From contig NC_092576.1 in NCBI RefSeq assembly GCF_037975245.1, positions 42,505,111-42,569,110 on the forward strand: DNA of 64,000 nt, given 5' to 3'. Position 1 is the first letter of the stretch, and the number at the start of each line of letters is the position of its first letter. Positions 1 to 17,420 of this stretch are shown one piece after another. Origin of the DNA: Apostichopus japonicus (taxonomy: Eukaryota; Echinodermata; Holothuroidea; Aspidochirotida; Stichopodidae). Position numbers and translations under genes: made by a program. Below the pieces are notes generated by a model. That model did no database searches. It was not told the DNA's origin and saw only the letters and a program-made list of their open reading frames with translations.

Positions 1-20
1 ATTTTCATTCTCCTTGATAG

Positions 21-4754
<4,734 letters not shown>

Positions 4755-5550
4755 GTTGTTGTTGTTTTTGTTTGCTTCAAATTTTACCAAAGATCATCCT
4801 GCGAGTACGAAAGTTACATTTCAGTTGATACCATGTATATTCCAAGAAATCTCAACGTGACCAGGGAGGAACTTCAAATTCTGCTAAATTAGGACTATCA
4901 TGATTATTAGCATATGATCTGCTAGATCCTTACTCTCTGCTCAGAGAGTAAATGAAAAAAAAAAACAGTAAAATTACTAACATCGACCAAAAAAGGCACC
5001 ACCATCGACATATAAGAATATATACATTTTTTACATATAATATTTACATTAACATCAACCCTATACATAGCAACAACAGTTAACAAAAGAGTTTACGAAG
5101 ATACACAAAGTGTGCACATGAAGGCCCTTACACACTTGCTACATTATTGACCATGCTTGATAATTTATTCAAGAATTTATGAATATTCATTACGGACTTT
5201 GGCAACTCTTCACTTCCTGACCAGCGTTCCACGTAACGTGTTACTATATACTGTCATACAAAAATAATATGTGTTATTGCAATATGTACATCACTATTAA
5301 TAATGTACATAATATTAATTATGTACATCATATTAATTATGTACATAAATATTGCTTTATAAACCGAAGCAATACTATAGAACAATTGATGTATTATCTG
5401 TCTTATTTTACCTTTTATTTAAAAAAAAAAGAAAAAGAAAAAAAAATGAAAAAAAAGAAGAAAAAAAAGGCAATTTTACTATATGATTAATTAAAAGAGT
5501 GACGTAAAAGAAAAACATGTTTTAATGTCTCTACTGAGAATTAAAATAAA
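4755..5550 (+). terminator. 3' UTR of the GPS gene with polyA signal
   Basis: Sequence after the stop contains short A-rich runs and ends with AATAAA at 5545-5550, the first canonical polyadenylation signal downstream. A small array of ATTAATTATGTACAT-like units (about 5280-5350) and an A/AAG-rich stretch (5418-5470) lie within it. Confidence 0.45.
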
Positions 5551-6162
5551 GATGTTAATCATTATGAATATTGTACAGCTCAAATTGAACAGCTATAGAT
5601 ATTGTGGTGAAATTTCACTGTTTGTATACAAATACCATTGTCACATTCCTTTGTAATATATATAGTTAGTTTCCTTGCTTTTGAAATGATTCTATAAAAA
5701 AAATGAAAAAAAAGAAGGAAAAAGAAGTAGTTTGTTATTTCATCTTTCTCATAAATTCTAGCCCACCTGTATATAGTTGACTTAAATTTGATGTATACGT
5801 TGTTCCACGGTTACGTCAGTGTGAATTGCATGGTAGTACCGGTCTATGTTGATCATGTTTGTAATTTAATTGAGTTTGTGTATATATATTGCGAGATATG
5901 GTTTTGAGTGTCATTTTGTTTAAGTGGGATAATATATGATTAAAGGGATACTTTAGGATTACAGAATCATACAGTTTACTGTGATTACAAAAAATAGACA
6001 AATATACAAATAATTTGTATGATTATACGTAGATATATTAAATACAGAAATAATAGGATGGAAGTTTATTAGTACATCTGAATGGGTGATGTATTATGAG
6101 ACAAATATGACTTCAAATAGAGTATGCACGATTACGATAAATAATCAAAACGGATGATTTGT
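5551..6162. other. gene-free AT-rich sequence
   Basis: No open frame, RNA or terminal repeat recognised. Short A-rich runs only. Confidence 0.6.
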
Positions 6163-6985
6163 AAGATTACAGGTAAGAACTGTGTGATTACAGATAGGTA
6201 ATATGTGATTACATAAATACAATGTGATTACATACAAACACTGTGATTACATAACTAATGTGCCATTGCATAAATACGGCGTGATTACATAACTACTGTG
6301 CCATTGCTTTAGTACTGTGTGATTCCATAAGTACTCTGAGATTACATAAGGACTGTTTGATTACATAAGTACTGTGTGGTAACAAAAGTACGGTGTGATT
6401 ACACAACTAAGATGTGATTACATTAATACTGTGCCATTGCATAAGTACGGCGTGATTACATAACTACTGTGCCATTGCATAAGTACTGTGTGATTAAATA
6501 AGTACTGTGTGATTACACAAGTAAGATGTGATTACAATAATACTGTGTGAGTACATAAATACTGTGTGATTACATACATACAGTGTGATACCACAAGTAC
6601 GGTGTGATTACATAAGTACAGTGTGATAACATAACTACTGTGCCATTGTACAAGTACTGTGTGATTAAATATGTACTGTGTGATTACACAAGTAAGATGT
6701 GATTACATTAATACTGTGCCATTGCATAAGTACGGCGTGATTACATAACTACTGTGCCATTGCATAAGTACTGTGTGATTATATAAGTACTGCGTGATTA
6801 CACAAGTAAGATGTGATTACAATAATACTGTGTGAGTACATAAATACTGTGTGATTACATACATACAGTGTGATTACACAAGTACGGTGTGATTACATAA
6901 CTACTGTGCTATTGTACAAGTACTGTGTGATTAAATATGTACTGTGTGATTACATAAGTAATGTGTGATTACATTAGGTTAATAT
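6163..6985. repeat. 19-bp minisatellite with higher-order period
   Basis: Tandem units resembling TGTGATTACATAAGTACTG, about 19 bp, repeated for about 820 bp. Variant units (TGCCATTGCATAAGTACGG, GTGAGTACATAAATACT) recur in the same order about 285 bp apart (for example from 6429 and from 6715), so the array grew partly by duplicating multi-unit blocks. No coding frame runs through it. Confidence 0.92.
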
Positions 6986-8090
6986 ATGATTTGCAAAGAG
7001 ACTACACGCGATTGCAGCATTTACTATTGTTTCAACAGATCGTGTTAAACTATATATTTATTTTAAGAAAAAAAAACTATATAGTAATTCAAGTGTCGTG
7101 TTATTAAAGATATAAACATTTATGAAGATGTGTTTTGTGATTACAAATAAGTTTATAGAATTCCATAGAAAGGAAATTATTACAGAATGGTTATATATAT
7201 ATATACAGAGGCATGTTGATTGTATTATAGTTGCTACATAGTAACAACAGCTGCTTGGTAACAGAGGGCGAATATATCATACAAACAAACTATATTAGCT
7301 AAATGCCAAAAGAGCGCCGAGCGTACATACTTCAAATGAAATGTTCTGTAAGGGTACAGACTGAGATACCATATAGTAACAGAAATATTTGGTGTTTCTA
7401 TGGTTACCAGGTTACCACAGTAGCGTCTCTATTATATGTTGATAAAATTGGGTACATATGTTGCAAAGATGGTGTAGGATTCTGTACAGGCATTGTGAGA
7501 GTTACACACAAAACATGTTAGCCTCTCTGACATAAGGTTTGGAATATCAGTCTATGGAACGCGGTTCGCTCATTTTCCTATCGAGCGCTGTTTAAATGTT
7601 TACATACATGAGTAGTAGCCACAGATATATAGCCTTATAACACTACATTGCGCTTTCTCCGTGTTTTGTCTTATCAAAGAAAATAAAAATAAAAAATTAA
7701 CAAGAAGAAGAAGAAAGTAAGTTAAAAATAATTTATCGTTGTTGTTTATCTCTTTTTCTCAGATTTTCATTGTCGTGCGTTGATGCTTTATAAACTATTA
7801 CAATAATATGATGGATTATATAGCAAACTGGCTGATATAAGATTTGGAAGCCTTACAGCATGTTATATTCTCGTGCATTAAACTAGAAACGAAGACAGGT
7901 GGGTGGCGGTGGGGACAGGGAGGCAAGTGTTCTACCTAATTGCCTCACCCCCCCCCCCCTGGCCCTACCGCTAATTACTACCATTGCTCTTACTAAACTT
8001 ATTTATAATTTACAGTATAATTCGAAATCACGTTTACCAATTCTGAACACCTTTACGTGATGTGACGTATTCACAGACCCTGTAGCCAGG
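6986..8090. other. gene-free AT-rich sequence
   Basis: A short TA run near 7195 and a polyC tract near 7951. The open frame at 7303-7521 has no signal peptide, domain or splice context and is not called a gene. Confidence 0.55.
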
Positions 8091-8450
8091 AGCGGATAGG
8101 CCCACCGGGAAACTGAGACAAATTTCCCGGAGGCCTTCCATCTATATCGGGACCCCTAAAGTTCCTCATATTCGCCTCCAACCTTATCAGGATTGCTCAA
8201 AATGGCCAGAAGTAAAATAGATTTCATTAAATCATATTTCCTCTTTATTCAAATGCATACGAATTGGGCACAATTCTACTTCTCAAATCTTTATATGTTG
8301 GACTCAACATCTTCATTATATTCTTGTCAAGTGCTTTGATTTTCCACATTTACATTTTTTGCGGGGTGGAGGCAACTCTTTTCATTCTAATTGGGGGACC
8401 CTCATGTTGAAAATTTCCAAAGACAGTTTTTGCTCCCATCCGCCCCTTTT
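8091..8450. mobile_element. possible degenerate hAT-like MITE
   Basis: The left end CAGGAGCGGATAGGCCCACC and the right end CCCATCCGCCCC are roughly inverted, with GGGA/TCCC-rich subterminal DNA like the hAT elements elsewhere in the window. No clean 8-bp target duplication was found, so the boundaries are uncertain. Confidence 0.3.
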
Positions 8451-9038
8451 ATGTACCAGTATCTAAGTGGTACCAAGTACATTTGAATCTAAGCCACTTC
8501 AATTATTCTTCTTCTCCTTTTCAAAATACATTACAAAAGATTGAAGTGGCAAACACCTTTTTATTTAAATACAATGAAATGAACGAGAGAGATTAAATTG
8601 ACAAAGAGTTTGCGCACTCTAGCCTGAAAATAAAAATCAATAAATCTTCAACACCGACTTGAGAAACTGAAGTAAAACGGAGATGTCTCCATCCGTGTTT
8701 CTCTTTGTCTTTTAACAAAGACTTATTCAAGCAATTATATTGTTACGGTAAGAACTTAGATGTTCAAAAGTGTTTTTTATTTGAACTTTTGCAAAGAAGA
8801 GGGTACCAGTGTTGGCCGGGGTTAATCTTCCTCGAGTCGCTCAGTTAAAAAGATCTTTTTATACAAAAATCAAGCAAACTAAAAGCTTATTAAAGTTGAC
8901 TAAAAAAGAAACAAAACACATAAGAACAGCATTCGAGAGAAACAAGCAGATGAAGATATAAACAAAAATAATACGATAAAAATAGTCGTATTATTTGTTT
9001 AAAATAAAACTCTACTCTGCAGCTTACAGGTAACGAAG
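8451..9038. other. gene-free sequence
   Basis: AT-rich, nothing recognised. Confidence 0.5.
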
Positions 9039-9895
9039 CTAAAAATGAGAGTGAGAGAGAGAGAGACAGGCAAAGAGGCAGGGAGGCAGGAAGGGAGGGA
9101 GGCAGGGAGGGAGGGAGGGGGAGGGAAGGGGAGGGAGGGAGGGAGGGAGGGAGGGAAGGGAGGGATACAGAGAGGCAGAAAGGCAGGTAGGGAGGGATGG
9201 AGGGAGGCAGGGATGCAGGAAGGCAGGTAGGGAAGGAGGGGAGGGAGGGATGCAGGGAGGCAAGAGGTTGGAAGGCAGGGATACAGGGAGGCAGGGAGGG
9301 GGAGAGGGGTGCAGGGAGGCAAGAGGTTGGAAGGCAGGGATACAGGGAGGCAGGGAGGGGGAGGGAGGGATGCAAGGAAGCAAGACGTTGGAAGGCAGGG
9401 GTACAGGGAGGCAGGGAGAGAGTGAGGCAGGGGGGGGCAGGGATGCAGGTAGGGAAAGAAGGGAGGGGGATGCAGGGAGGCAAAGAGGTTGGAAGGCAGG
9501 GATACAGGGAGGCAGGGATACAGGGAGGCAGGGAGGCAATGAGGGATTGGGTGGGAGGGATGCAAGGAGGCAAGAGGTTGGAAGGCAGGGATACAGGGAG
9601 GCAGGGAGGGAGGCAGGGAGGCAATGAGGGATTGGGTGGGAGGGATGCAAGGAGGCAAGAGGTTGGAAGGCAGGGAGGCAGGGAGGCAGGAGGCAGGAAT
9701 GCAGGGAGGCAGGGAGGTAGGAAGGCAGATAGGGAGGGAGGGGAGGGAGGGATGCAGGGAAGCAAAGAGGTAAGAAAGCGGGGATACAGGGAGGTAGAGA
9801 GGCAGGGAGGCAGGGAGGCAGGGAGACAGGGAGGCAGGGAGGCAAAAAAGCAGGGAGGCAGGGTGTCAGGGAGGGGGGCAGGGAGAGAGAGAGAA
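9039..9895. repeat. purine-rich GGAGGCAGGGA array
   Basis: About 850 bp in which the plus strand is nearly all purine plus occasional C/T, built from GGGA, GGCA and ATACAGGGAGGCAGGGA units. A longer unit containing CAAGAGGTTGGAAGGCAGGGA recurs about every 60-110 bp from 9260 to 9670. The several-hundred-residue Arg/Gly/Glu or Pro/Ser/Leu frames on both strands are repeat artefacts. Confidence 0.95.
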
Positions 9896-11031
9896 ATGTT
9901 CGTAGACTGCAAATCCTGTGTTGCCAAATGTTTAAAGGTTAAAAGAACATGGAAATGAACATAGACGGATTACTGCACAGAATACAGTATAAAATATATA
10001 GATTTTTTACCTGATTCACCAGTGTTTAAAAAATTGTAAATATTACGTCAATTTCGCTATTTTTTGGTAATTTTCTTACCATATTTTAATTAATAGGATC
10101 GTGAGAGTTATTTTAAACATTGAAATAGAAAATTATAAAACAAATATGATAAAAACTAAAACCAACTAAATGTAAAGATATAGAACAAAGGAAGAAGCCG
10201 ATCAAGATTTACATAACATAATAATACATTTATAATACATATTTATACATAATAATACATTATAATACATGATACTACATACTAATACATATAAACACAT
10301 ACTAATATAGGGGGCAGTAATAGTATGTTTGTTTCATGTATTTGGTAATTATTTAGTTTGATACTATCATTATGGGAAACGTGGGACTTGTTTTAGCAGT
10401 CCCCTACCCTTCACCTCTCGCCCCCCAAACCCGCAACACATAAATAATATTTGGAATCCATAAATAATAACGCATCTTTAAACGAATAGAGTGCTTGGCT
10501 TATAGTTACGTGTATAACCAGAAGGTTGTTATTATCTGGTAATACAAATTTTAGTTTTTATGTTATTAGTTAATTAGGAGGCACTTTCAGTATTATATTA
10601 TGCTTACCTAAATTTAATTTGTGTTTGCTTGTAATCTGTGAATTAGGCGACGAGTCTAGCTAATAAAAGTGGTTTGAGTTAAAGAAAAAGAAAATAGTTA
10701 AAGACTGGAGCAAAAACAAACCAAAAGTTGAAGCCAAAAAACACCCCTTACAATCTGAAACTCACAGCCTGATATAGAAAAATAAAAAGCACACAGTGTG
10801 CTACAGTGCTTTAAGATACTAGGTAAATATTGTCTTAAATGACAAGTACCTTTTAAACTATACCATTCAGTCGTTCCTTTCAAATGCTTCAAATCATCTA
10901 AACAAACAAGGGCCGATCTATCCTAACAAAGAACCCACATCTTATCCTCCGCATACATTTACACAATGAAACAATAGGAAACAGACTTACAATAGGACAG
11001 CTACTTCTCGAGCAAACTACCAGGATATACG
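9896..11031. other. gene-free sequence upstream of the proline-rich gene
   Basis: Contains a short AATACAT-type array at about 10219-10300. Otherwise AT-rich and featureless. Confidence 0.55.
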
Positions 11032-11205
11032 TGACGTCACACGACGTCACCCGACATAAGATTACAAAGAAAAGGGGGCGCATTGGTAACTTAAAGTTTA
11101 TATAAGAAACCAAAGCACGTTTCAATTAATAAGAGATCTCAGAGTGGTCTGGTCTTTGCTTCCGAACATATTGTACAAGACAAGTCGGTGATCTCGAAAG
11201 AAAAG
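11032..11205 (+). promoter_or_regulatory. promoter and non-coding first exon of the proline-rich gene
   Basis: Perfect CRE palindrome TGACGTCA at 11032-11039, a second half-site (ACGTCA) at 11044-11049, ATTGG (inverted CCAAT) at 11082-11086 and TATA box TATATAAG at 11099-11106. Transcription would start near 11130. The exon ends at AAAAG|GTAAAT (donor 11206) and would join an acceptor at 12958-12959, 16 nt before the ATG. Spacing and order fit a regulated, CREB/ATF-responsive pol II promoter, but use of the sites is inferred. Confidence 0.6.
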
Positions 11206-12959
11206 GTAAATTTGTAATTGTCTTATTTGAAATATCGGTTAATTAAGTACAAGATTAGGCCTATGTTTTGCACAGTTTCCGATTTCTTCCCAGACTCAAG
11301 CAATCCCCTCAGTTTTGCTTTACCCTATCTTCTTCAAAGAACATTCGTCTGACTGTTAGTATGAGTTCAACAGCTTATCGTACGAGTACACCTATCTAAC
11401 TTATTTATTTATTTAACATTAAAGGATAAAATCGGTTAGCATAAAACTATAATCTCCCCTTAGGCCCTAAAGTACAAAAGCATAAGTAGAAAAAAATGCC
11501 TCTAAACGCGATTACCAACACATGTTCTTGCACTAGTACCTTACACTGTAGATTTCAAATGACCCTGAGTAAAGGTACAAATCCAAGAACGTGAATACGA
11601 TTAGAAGCAAAATATGCTACAATTCGAGTACACTTATTGGTGTACTCGAATTTCACTGTTCCTTAGTACATCATCATTATCAACTCTCACACTTTCTTGA
11701 GCAAGAAGTATAAAATCAGTGAATTAATTGTGTCATGTGGAATATTGAATATTGTCATAATATCTGTACGTTTTACATTCACCGGCGTACGTAACGGGCG
11801 TACATAATTAAAGCCATGCACGCCCCTTTTCAATCGCCCCACCTTCTCCGGTAAATTATTTCGTCAAATGAAGATTTAACGATCCGGTAAACTCGTGACT
11901 TCGAATTTAATACTCAAAATTCGTCGCCATGACACCCTTTCACATAATTCTTTAATTACAATACGGTACTTAAGAAAACGAATTATTTCATTTAACTTAA
12001 TCAAGAAAAAATGGTGAGGTTAACACTACCCTCATCATAGTAAGCTAGATATTTAAATTAAGCTATGTATTTGTATCGAAGATTCTGACCGCTAATTTTC
12101 ACAGAATCAAGATCCTGCAATAGTTTTAAAAAAGTGTTTGGTTATATAGTTCGAGCTACCATTTTACTCGCCTTTTGAGGGTATTGAAGAGAATATTATA
12201 AAGAGTCTCAAAATCAGCCGTAACAAGCGATTTTAAAGGTGATGGGTAGGCTTTAATATCATTACGTTATGTTTGTATAAAATGGCGGAATACATTTAAA
12301 GTTGATATAGTAAGTTTTATAAATCATTATTTTGATAAAAATCACTTCACGCACATTCATTATGCCGTGGAATCGATATTATATCATACATCGGTGATAT
12401 TTAAGTTTGCAATCCATATTCCTGAAAAAATAATATTCACAATATTGCGTTTGAACACGATATGGTATCTAACATAACATTTGGTAGGTTTAACGAGACA
12501 CTGTCTAATATGCGGTTAAAAATGTTAAAAATAAATCAAAAATATTAAACAAAGTCATTTTAAGCAACTAATGACCTGTAGTTTAGTATTTTTTTTCTTC
12601 ATATGTTTACCGCTTTGCATGGCTCGTATATATCTCGTCAAAGCGGTTTAGTTATAAGGCTGTCAATTTTTTTGACCAATAAAACGATAATGTTCAGATT
12701 CTTACCACTTTGCATATGAAGCTCGTCAAAACACCAGTTATTTTCAGACATTTCAAAGTTTCTCATGAAAAAATACTTTGCGATGATACAATTCGACTTT
12801 ACCACATGTTGAGTTCGTTAGTTTGATGTCCCTTCTGCGCTTCCGTAAAATACTAACGCGGTAAAGGTTATAACAATAGGAACTTGGATGAATATTTATA
12901 ACAATGTTATCATATATATTTTTAATTAATGTTATAATTCCTCCTTTGTGATATTCCAG
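11206..12959 (+). other. 5' UTR intron of the proline-rich gene
   Basis: AT-rich intron, no repeats or RNA genes recognised. It ends in ATATTCCAG. Confidence 0.55.
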
Positions 12960-12975
12960 ATTTTAAACTGTCGCC

Positions 12976-15900
12976 ATGTGGAAGCAGCTAGTCTTGTTGC
13001 TGGCAGTCTTTGCGCTTGCGCAGACAGCCCCCCTACAGGAGCTTGCTAGGGCCTTGGAAGGAGTCGTGCGTGAGGAACTTGAATACGAGCTTAATGAGAG
13101 ACAAGAAGATAATAATGCCAACGACGATCAGAATCAGAATAGAAGTTTCTATCTAGTTAAAGGTAATGTTTAACTAAAATGTCACGCGATGATAATATTG
13201 GTGGCGTAGTTTACTCATTTGCAGAGGATTGCATACATTCATGTCACTTTAATTAACTCATGAATCATTGAAACTCAAATTAAGCCAGGTTTTTTTTCCA
13301 TCTGAGGTAAAATGTTATATCCGATTACCCCTTTAAAAATACAAAAGCCATTATCATTTGCTAACAATGCCATCCCTTTGTTTTCTTTATGGAGTTTTTA
13401 CAACATAAAAGATGGAGTTAAAGGCAACGACCAAACAAAAAAGTGAAGAGTTAAAAAAAAAAACGTTACAGATATGGTTGCTTTACAACTTACACCACGT
13501 GTTTATTTGTACCCCATATGCTCGCCCTCTACCTCTATCTTCCCTCTACCTCTACCTTTCCTCTCGATCCTTTATCCCAAACTCGACAGGCTCTTACGTC
13601 AAATTGCAGGACGTTTGCTAAAAAGTCCACAAACGTATCAATCATCCTCGACAATATGATCGATTAAGTTTTGTCACATGTACCATCTTAGAAATGTGGC
13701 CACCGTTCTTGCACCGCACCGCATATAATATCCATACTAATATCTATATTAAAGATATGCTGCATTGGCCCAATTATGCCAGATCTTAAATTATGGTTAC
13801 CTCTTTTTTTTCAAATTCTAAAACTAGTTTTACTACCACCATGGAGGAAATTGACCTCACTGGGACATTCAGGTATCTTGTGTGTCCATTTATTATGTCT
13901 GAAGAAAATTTCAAGAGTAAAGACCTCCAGGAAAGTACTTTTTGAAAACTTCCAGCAATTATAGCGTGCTATAATTTGGGTCCAATACTTGCTCCGTTGA
14001 AGCTACCCGTATTTCTTTCATTTCTTAAGTTGTTCTTTTCCAGTAGTAGTAGTAGTAAGTTGAGTCTCGTCTATCCGACATGCTCAGTGAGTAACCTCCG
14101 CCACGTATCACGATCTTGCGCAAGGTTTATTGCTTCCTCGAAATTGTTAATATTAATGTCCTTGAATTGCGACTTTATTTTTCCAGTACTTGTGCAAAAT
14201 ATTTATTTAAGTTTATGTTACTCCTATCAATCAATACATCTCCTCAACACACGTTTCCTCATCGACATTATAACCCTCACATATCATAATATTGTATTTT
14301 AATTATTTCTTTATTTATTTAAGTTTATACTTTCGTTTAATCGTTTTCTTCATTAAACAAGAACTCGATACACAAAACGGAACGTGTGAGTATTCGAAAA
14401 TGTTATTAGCTCAGCCTTCATCATCTTTATTGTTACATAATGCTATCTTTTTTTGCTTCAACAAATATAAATAAATGTTGGAATTCCGTGACAGTCCATT
14501 ACCGTGGAATTCATCGTAAAAAGACCTTAGAGAACGTAATGAAACCTAACGAAATATAATAAATACTGGGAAAACATACTGACGTAAGATAACTATAACC
14601 TTTCATTTATTAATTTTTATTACCATGGCACATTCAAACTACCCTCTAGATCAGGGGTGGGCAACCTTTTTGAATGAATGGGCCAGATATAAGGGTTGAA
14701 AAATTGACTGGGCCGCACCTAAGCAACGACCTGCTGTTGATTTCAAACCTTTGATTCCGAGGACTTTCAAGCAATAGGTGTGTGTACTTAATCTGTATTC
14801 ACAAATACATGTCAATACAGTACAGTTGATACTTAATGGGGATAATAGGCCTACCTGACAGCATCATTAGTGCCTATAAATTCTAAGCAGCAAGCTCGTT
14901 TTTTTGTAAAATGGATTGATTTTTTTCTTGAAACATCTCACGGGCCGCAAAAGAAAATCACTGGCGGGCCGTAGGTTGCACACCCGTGCTCTAGATGTTG
15001 CTCATTATCATAATTCGAACAGAAGTTATTCTTAATCCTCTTCGTCTGAAAAAAAGTCAAGAAAAAAAATAGGCTGAGAAAATGTTTATCTAAGATAAGC
15101 TGACTTAAGGCGTTATTACGTCACTATGCGCATACTCAATCCGCGTTGTTGTAAGTCACTTATAATGTGTCAAATATTTTTATCAACATTTACCCAAACC
15201 GTTTCATTAACTCCACAGGTTTTAATCGGCCTCCAAATACAGAGAGTCCTCCATCACGCGATCGACATCATAAACAGAGAGAAGAGTTTGCAGAACATCT
15301 CTATGAGTATCTGAGAAGGAAGGAGGAACGTAAGGATCCGGCCTTACGAGGAACAGATCAGCCACCAAGAGAAGGCCAACGTCAGCCAGATGAAGAGCCT
15401 AGCAGTCTTGACGGTAGAACAATGGACAAGAGACCACAACAAGACGGAGGCCGCGACGAGGACGACCGTAAACCACCTCCCCCAAGGGGAACTGGACAAC
15501 CACCTCCTGCAAGGGGAACAGATCAGCCAACAAGAGAAGGTCAACGTCAACCCGACCAAGGGCCACGTGGTCTTGACGGTAGTACAATGGACAAGAGACC
15601 ACAACAAGACGGAGGCCGCGACGAGGACGACCGTAAACCACCTCCTCCAAGGGGAACTGGACAACCACCTTCTGCAAGGGGAACCGGACAACCACCTCCT
15701 GCAAGGGGAACAGATCAGCCAACAAGAGAAGGTCAACGTCAACCCGACCAAGGGCCACGTGGTCTTGACGGTAGTACAATGGACAAGAGACCACAACAAG
15801 ACGGAGGCCGCGACGAGGACGACCGTAAACCACCTCCTCAAAGGGGAACTGGACAACCACCTCCTGCAAGGGGAACAGATCAGCCACCAAGAGAAGGCCA

Positions 15901-17071
15901 ACGTCAACCCGATCAAGGGCCACGTGGTCTTGACGGTAGTACAATGGACAAGAGACCACAACAAAACGGAGGCCGCGACGAGGACGACCGTAAACCACCT
16001 CCTCAAAGGGGAACTGGACAACCACCTCCTGCAAGGGGAACAGATCAGCCACCAAGAGAAGGCCAACATCAACCCGATCAAGGGCCACGTGGTCTTGACG
16101 GTAGTACAATGGACAAGAGACCACAACAAGACGGAGGCCGCGACGAGGACGACCGTAAACCACCTCCTCCAAGGGGAACTGGACAACCACCTCCGGCAAG
16201 GGGAACTGGGCAACCACCTCCACCAAGAGGAACTGGACAACCACCTCCAGCAGATGGTACAGGTGCACCACCTCCAAGAGATGGAAGCAAGTCAAGACCA
16301 AGTGGAAATGATCAACCACCAAAGAATGGTCAACAACCAGACAACAATGCACGTGGACTCGATACCGATCGTAAACCACCGCCTCCAAGGGGAACTGGAC
16401 AACCACCTCCTCCAAGGGGAACTGGACAACCACCTCCTCCAAGGGGAACTGGACAACCACCTCCAGCATATGGTACAGGTGTACCACCTCCAAGAGATGG
16501 AAGCATATCAAGACCAACTGGAAATGATCAACCACCAAAGAATGGCCAACAACCAGACAACAATGCACGTGGACTCGATACCGATCGTAAACCACCTCCT
16601 CCAAGGGGAACTGGACAACCAACTCCTCCAAGGGGAACTGGACAACCACCTCCTCCAAGGGGAACTGGACAACCCCCTCCTCCAAGGGGAACTGGACTTC
16701 CACCTCCTGCAAGGGGAACAGATCAGCCACCAAGAGAAGGCCAACGTCAACCCGATCAAGGGCCACGTGGTCTTGACGGTAGTACAATGGACAAGAGACC
16801 ACAACAAGACGGAGGCCGCGACGAGGACGACCGTAAACCACCTCCTCAAAGGGGAACTGGGCAACCACCTCCTGCAAGGGGAACTGGACAACCACCTCCT
16901 CCAAGGGGAACTGGACAACCATCTCCTCCAAGGGGAACTGGACAACCCCCTCCTCCAAGGGGAACTGGGAAACCACCTTCCGAGGGTGGCAAAGGGAGAG
17001 ATCAAGCGGAACGCGCAATGGAAGATGTCTTCTTAAAACGACTATTGGGCTTACTTGCCGACCTACGATAG
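12976..17071 (+). CDS. secreted proline-rich repetitive protein
   Basis: Two coding exons, 12976-13162 and 15219-17071, join in phase 1 to give 679 residues (stop TAG). The ATG at 12976 starts a clear signal peptide (MWKQLVLLLAVFALAQTAP), followed by an acidic, Asn/Gln-rich stretch. Exon 2 starts with a charged helix (REEFAEHLYEYLRRKEE). A long disordered domain follows, made of an RGTGQPPP octad (about 18 near-exact copies) and six copies of a longer block containing STMDKRPQQDGGRDEDDRK. Two blocks carry a variant with DNNARGLDTDRKPPP. It ends in an amphipathic helix (AMEDVFLKRLLGLLADLR). No Cys remains in the mature part. The repeated dibasic KR could be processing sites, as in a peptide precursor; an extracellular matrix, mucus or adhesive protein is equally possible. 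No family is recognised. Long minus-strand frames over exon 2 are shadows. Confidence 0.85.
13163..14651 (+). other. intron 2 of the proline-rich gene, first part
   Basis: Intron DNA holding copy 2 of the dispersed repeat at 13755-13930 (compare 282-450) and a short AGT run near 14043. Open frames here are short, without domains. Confidence 0.55.
14652..14988. mobile_element. hAT MITE with perfect 8-bp target duplication
   Basis: Starts CAGGGGTGGGCAAC and ends GGTTGCACACCCGTG. The two sides carry the same 8 bp, CTCTAGAT, at 14644-14651 and 14989-14996. Subterminal GGGCCAGAT/GGGCCGCA and CGGGCCGC/GCGGGCCG blocks are typical of hAT elements. 337 bp with no transposase, so it is non-autonomous. 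It lies in an intron. Confidence 0.9.
15355..16975 (+). repeat. in-frame tandem repeats inside the proline-rich exon
   Basis: DNA repeats match the protein repeats: CCTCCAAGGGGAACTGGACA-type 24-bp units and blocks of 165-190 bp. Copies are almost identical at the nucleotide level, silent sites included, which points to recent unequal exchange or gene conversion rather than old conserved repeats. Confidence 0.9.
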
Positions 17072-17414
17072 ACAAAACTTGGAATCCGTAACGCCCGAAT
17101 TAGACAATCATCATGGACAACCTAATAATAATCAATAACCCGAAAGAGTTACAATTCTAGAACTGTTTTCTCAAACACTCTTAATTCTTCGCTACATAAT
17201 ACATCAGTTAGACTAAATCTCTATCATTCACTAAATATTGCTTTTAATTATCTAATGTAACGCAATATCTTAATTTAATAGTTTTTAGTAAAATTTTATG
17301 AATAAGAGTTAGACAAGGTTAGAGCTTATTCTAAAAATGATCTTGTCATTTCGACATTATTCCACATATTTTTCGGCATCACAATGTGCAGTGAGTCATT
17401 GTAAGTTTAGGAGG

Positions 17415-17420
17415 AATAAA
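17415..17420 (+). terminator. polyA signal of the proline-rich gene
   Basis: AATAAA 344 nt after the stop codon; a second AATAAA lies near 17505. The first is the likelier signal. Confidence 0.5.

Noticed and set aside
6163-6985. CRISPR-like array
   Set aside because: Units are contiguous short tandem repeats without unique spacers, in an animal genome.
8890-9958. 345-codon and other frames rich in Pro/Ser/Leu or Arg/Gly/Glu
   Set aside because: Purine-rich repeat stays open in several frames on both strands; no non-repetitive coding part or splice structure.
15344-17075. Minus-strand frames of 298, 558 and 165 codons
   Set aside because: Shadows of the proline-rich exon: the repeats lack stop codons in these frames, and no minus-strand promoter or exon partner is visible.
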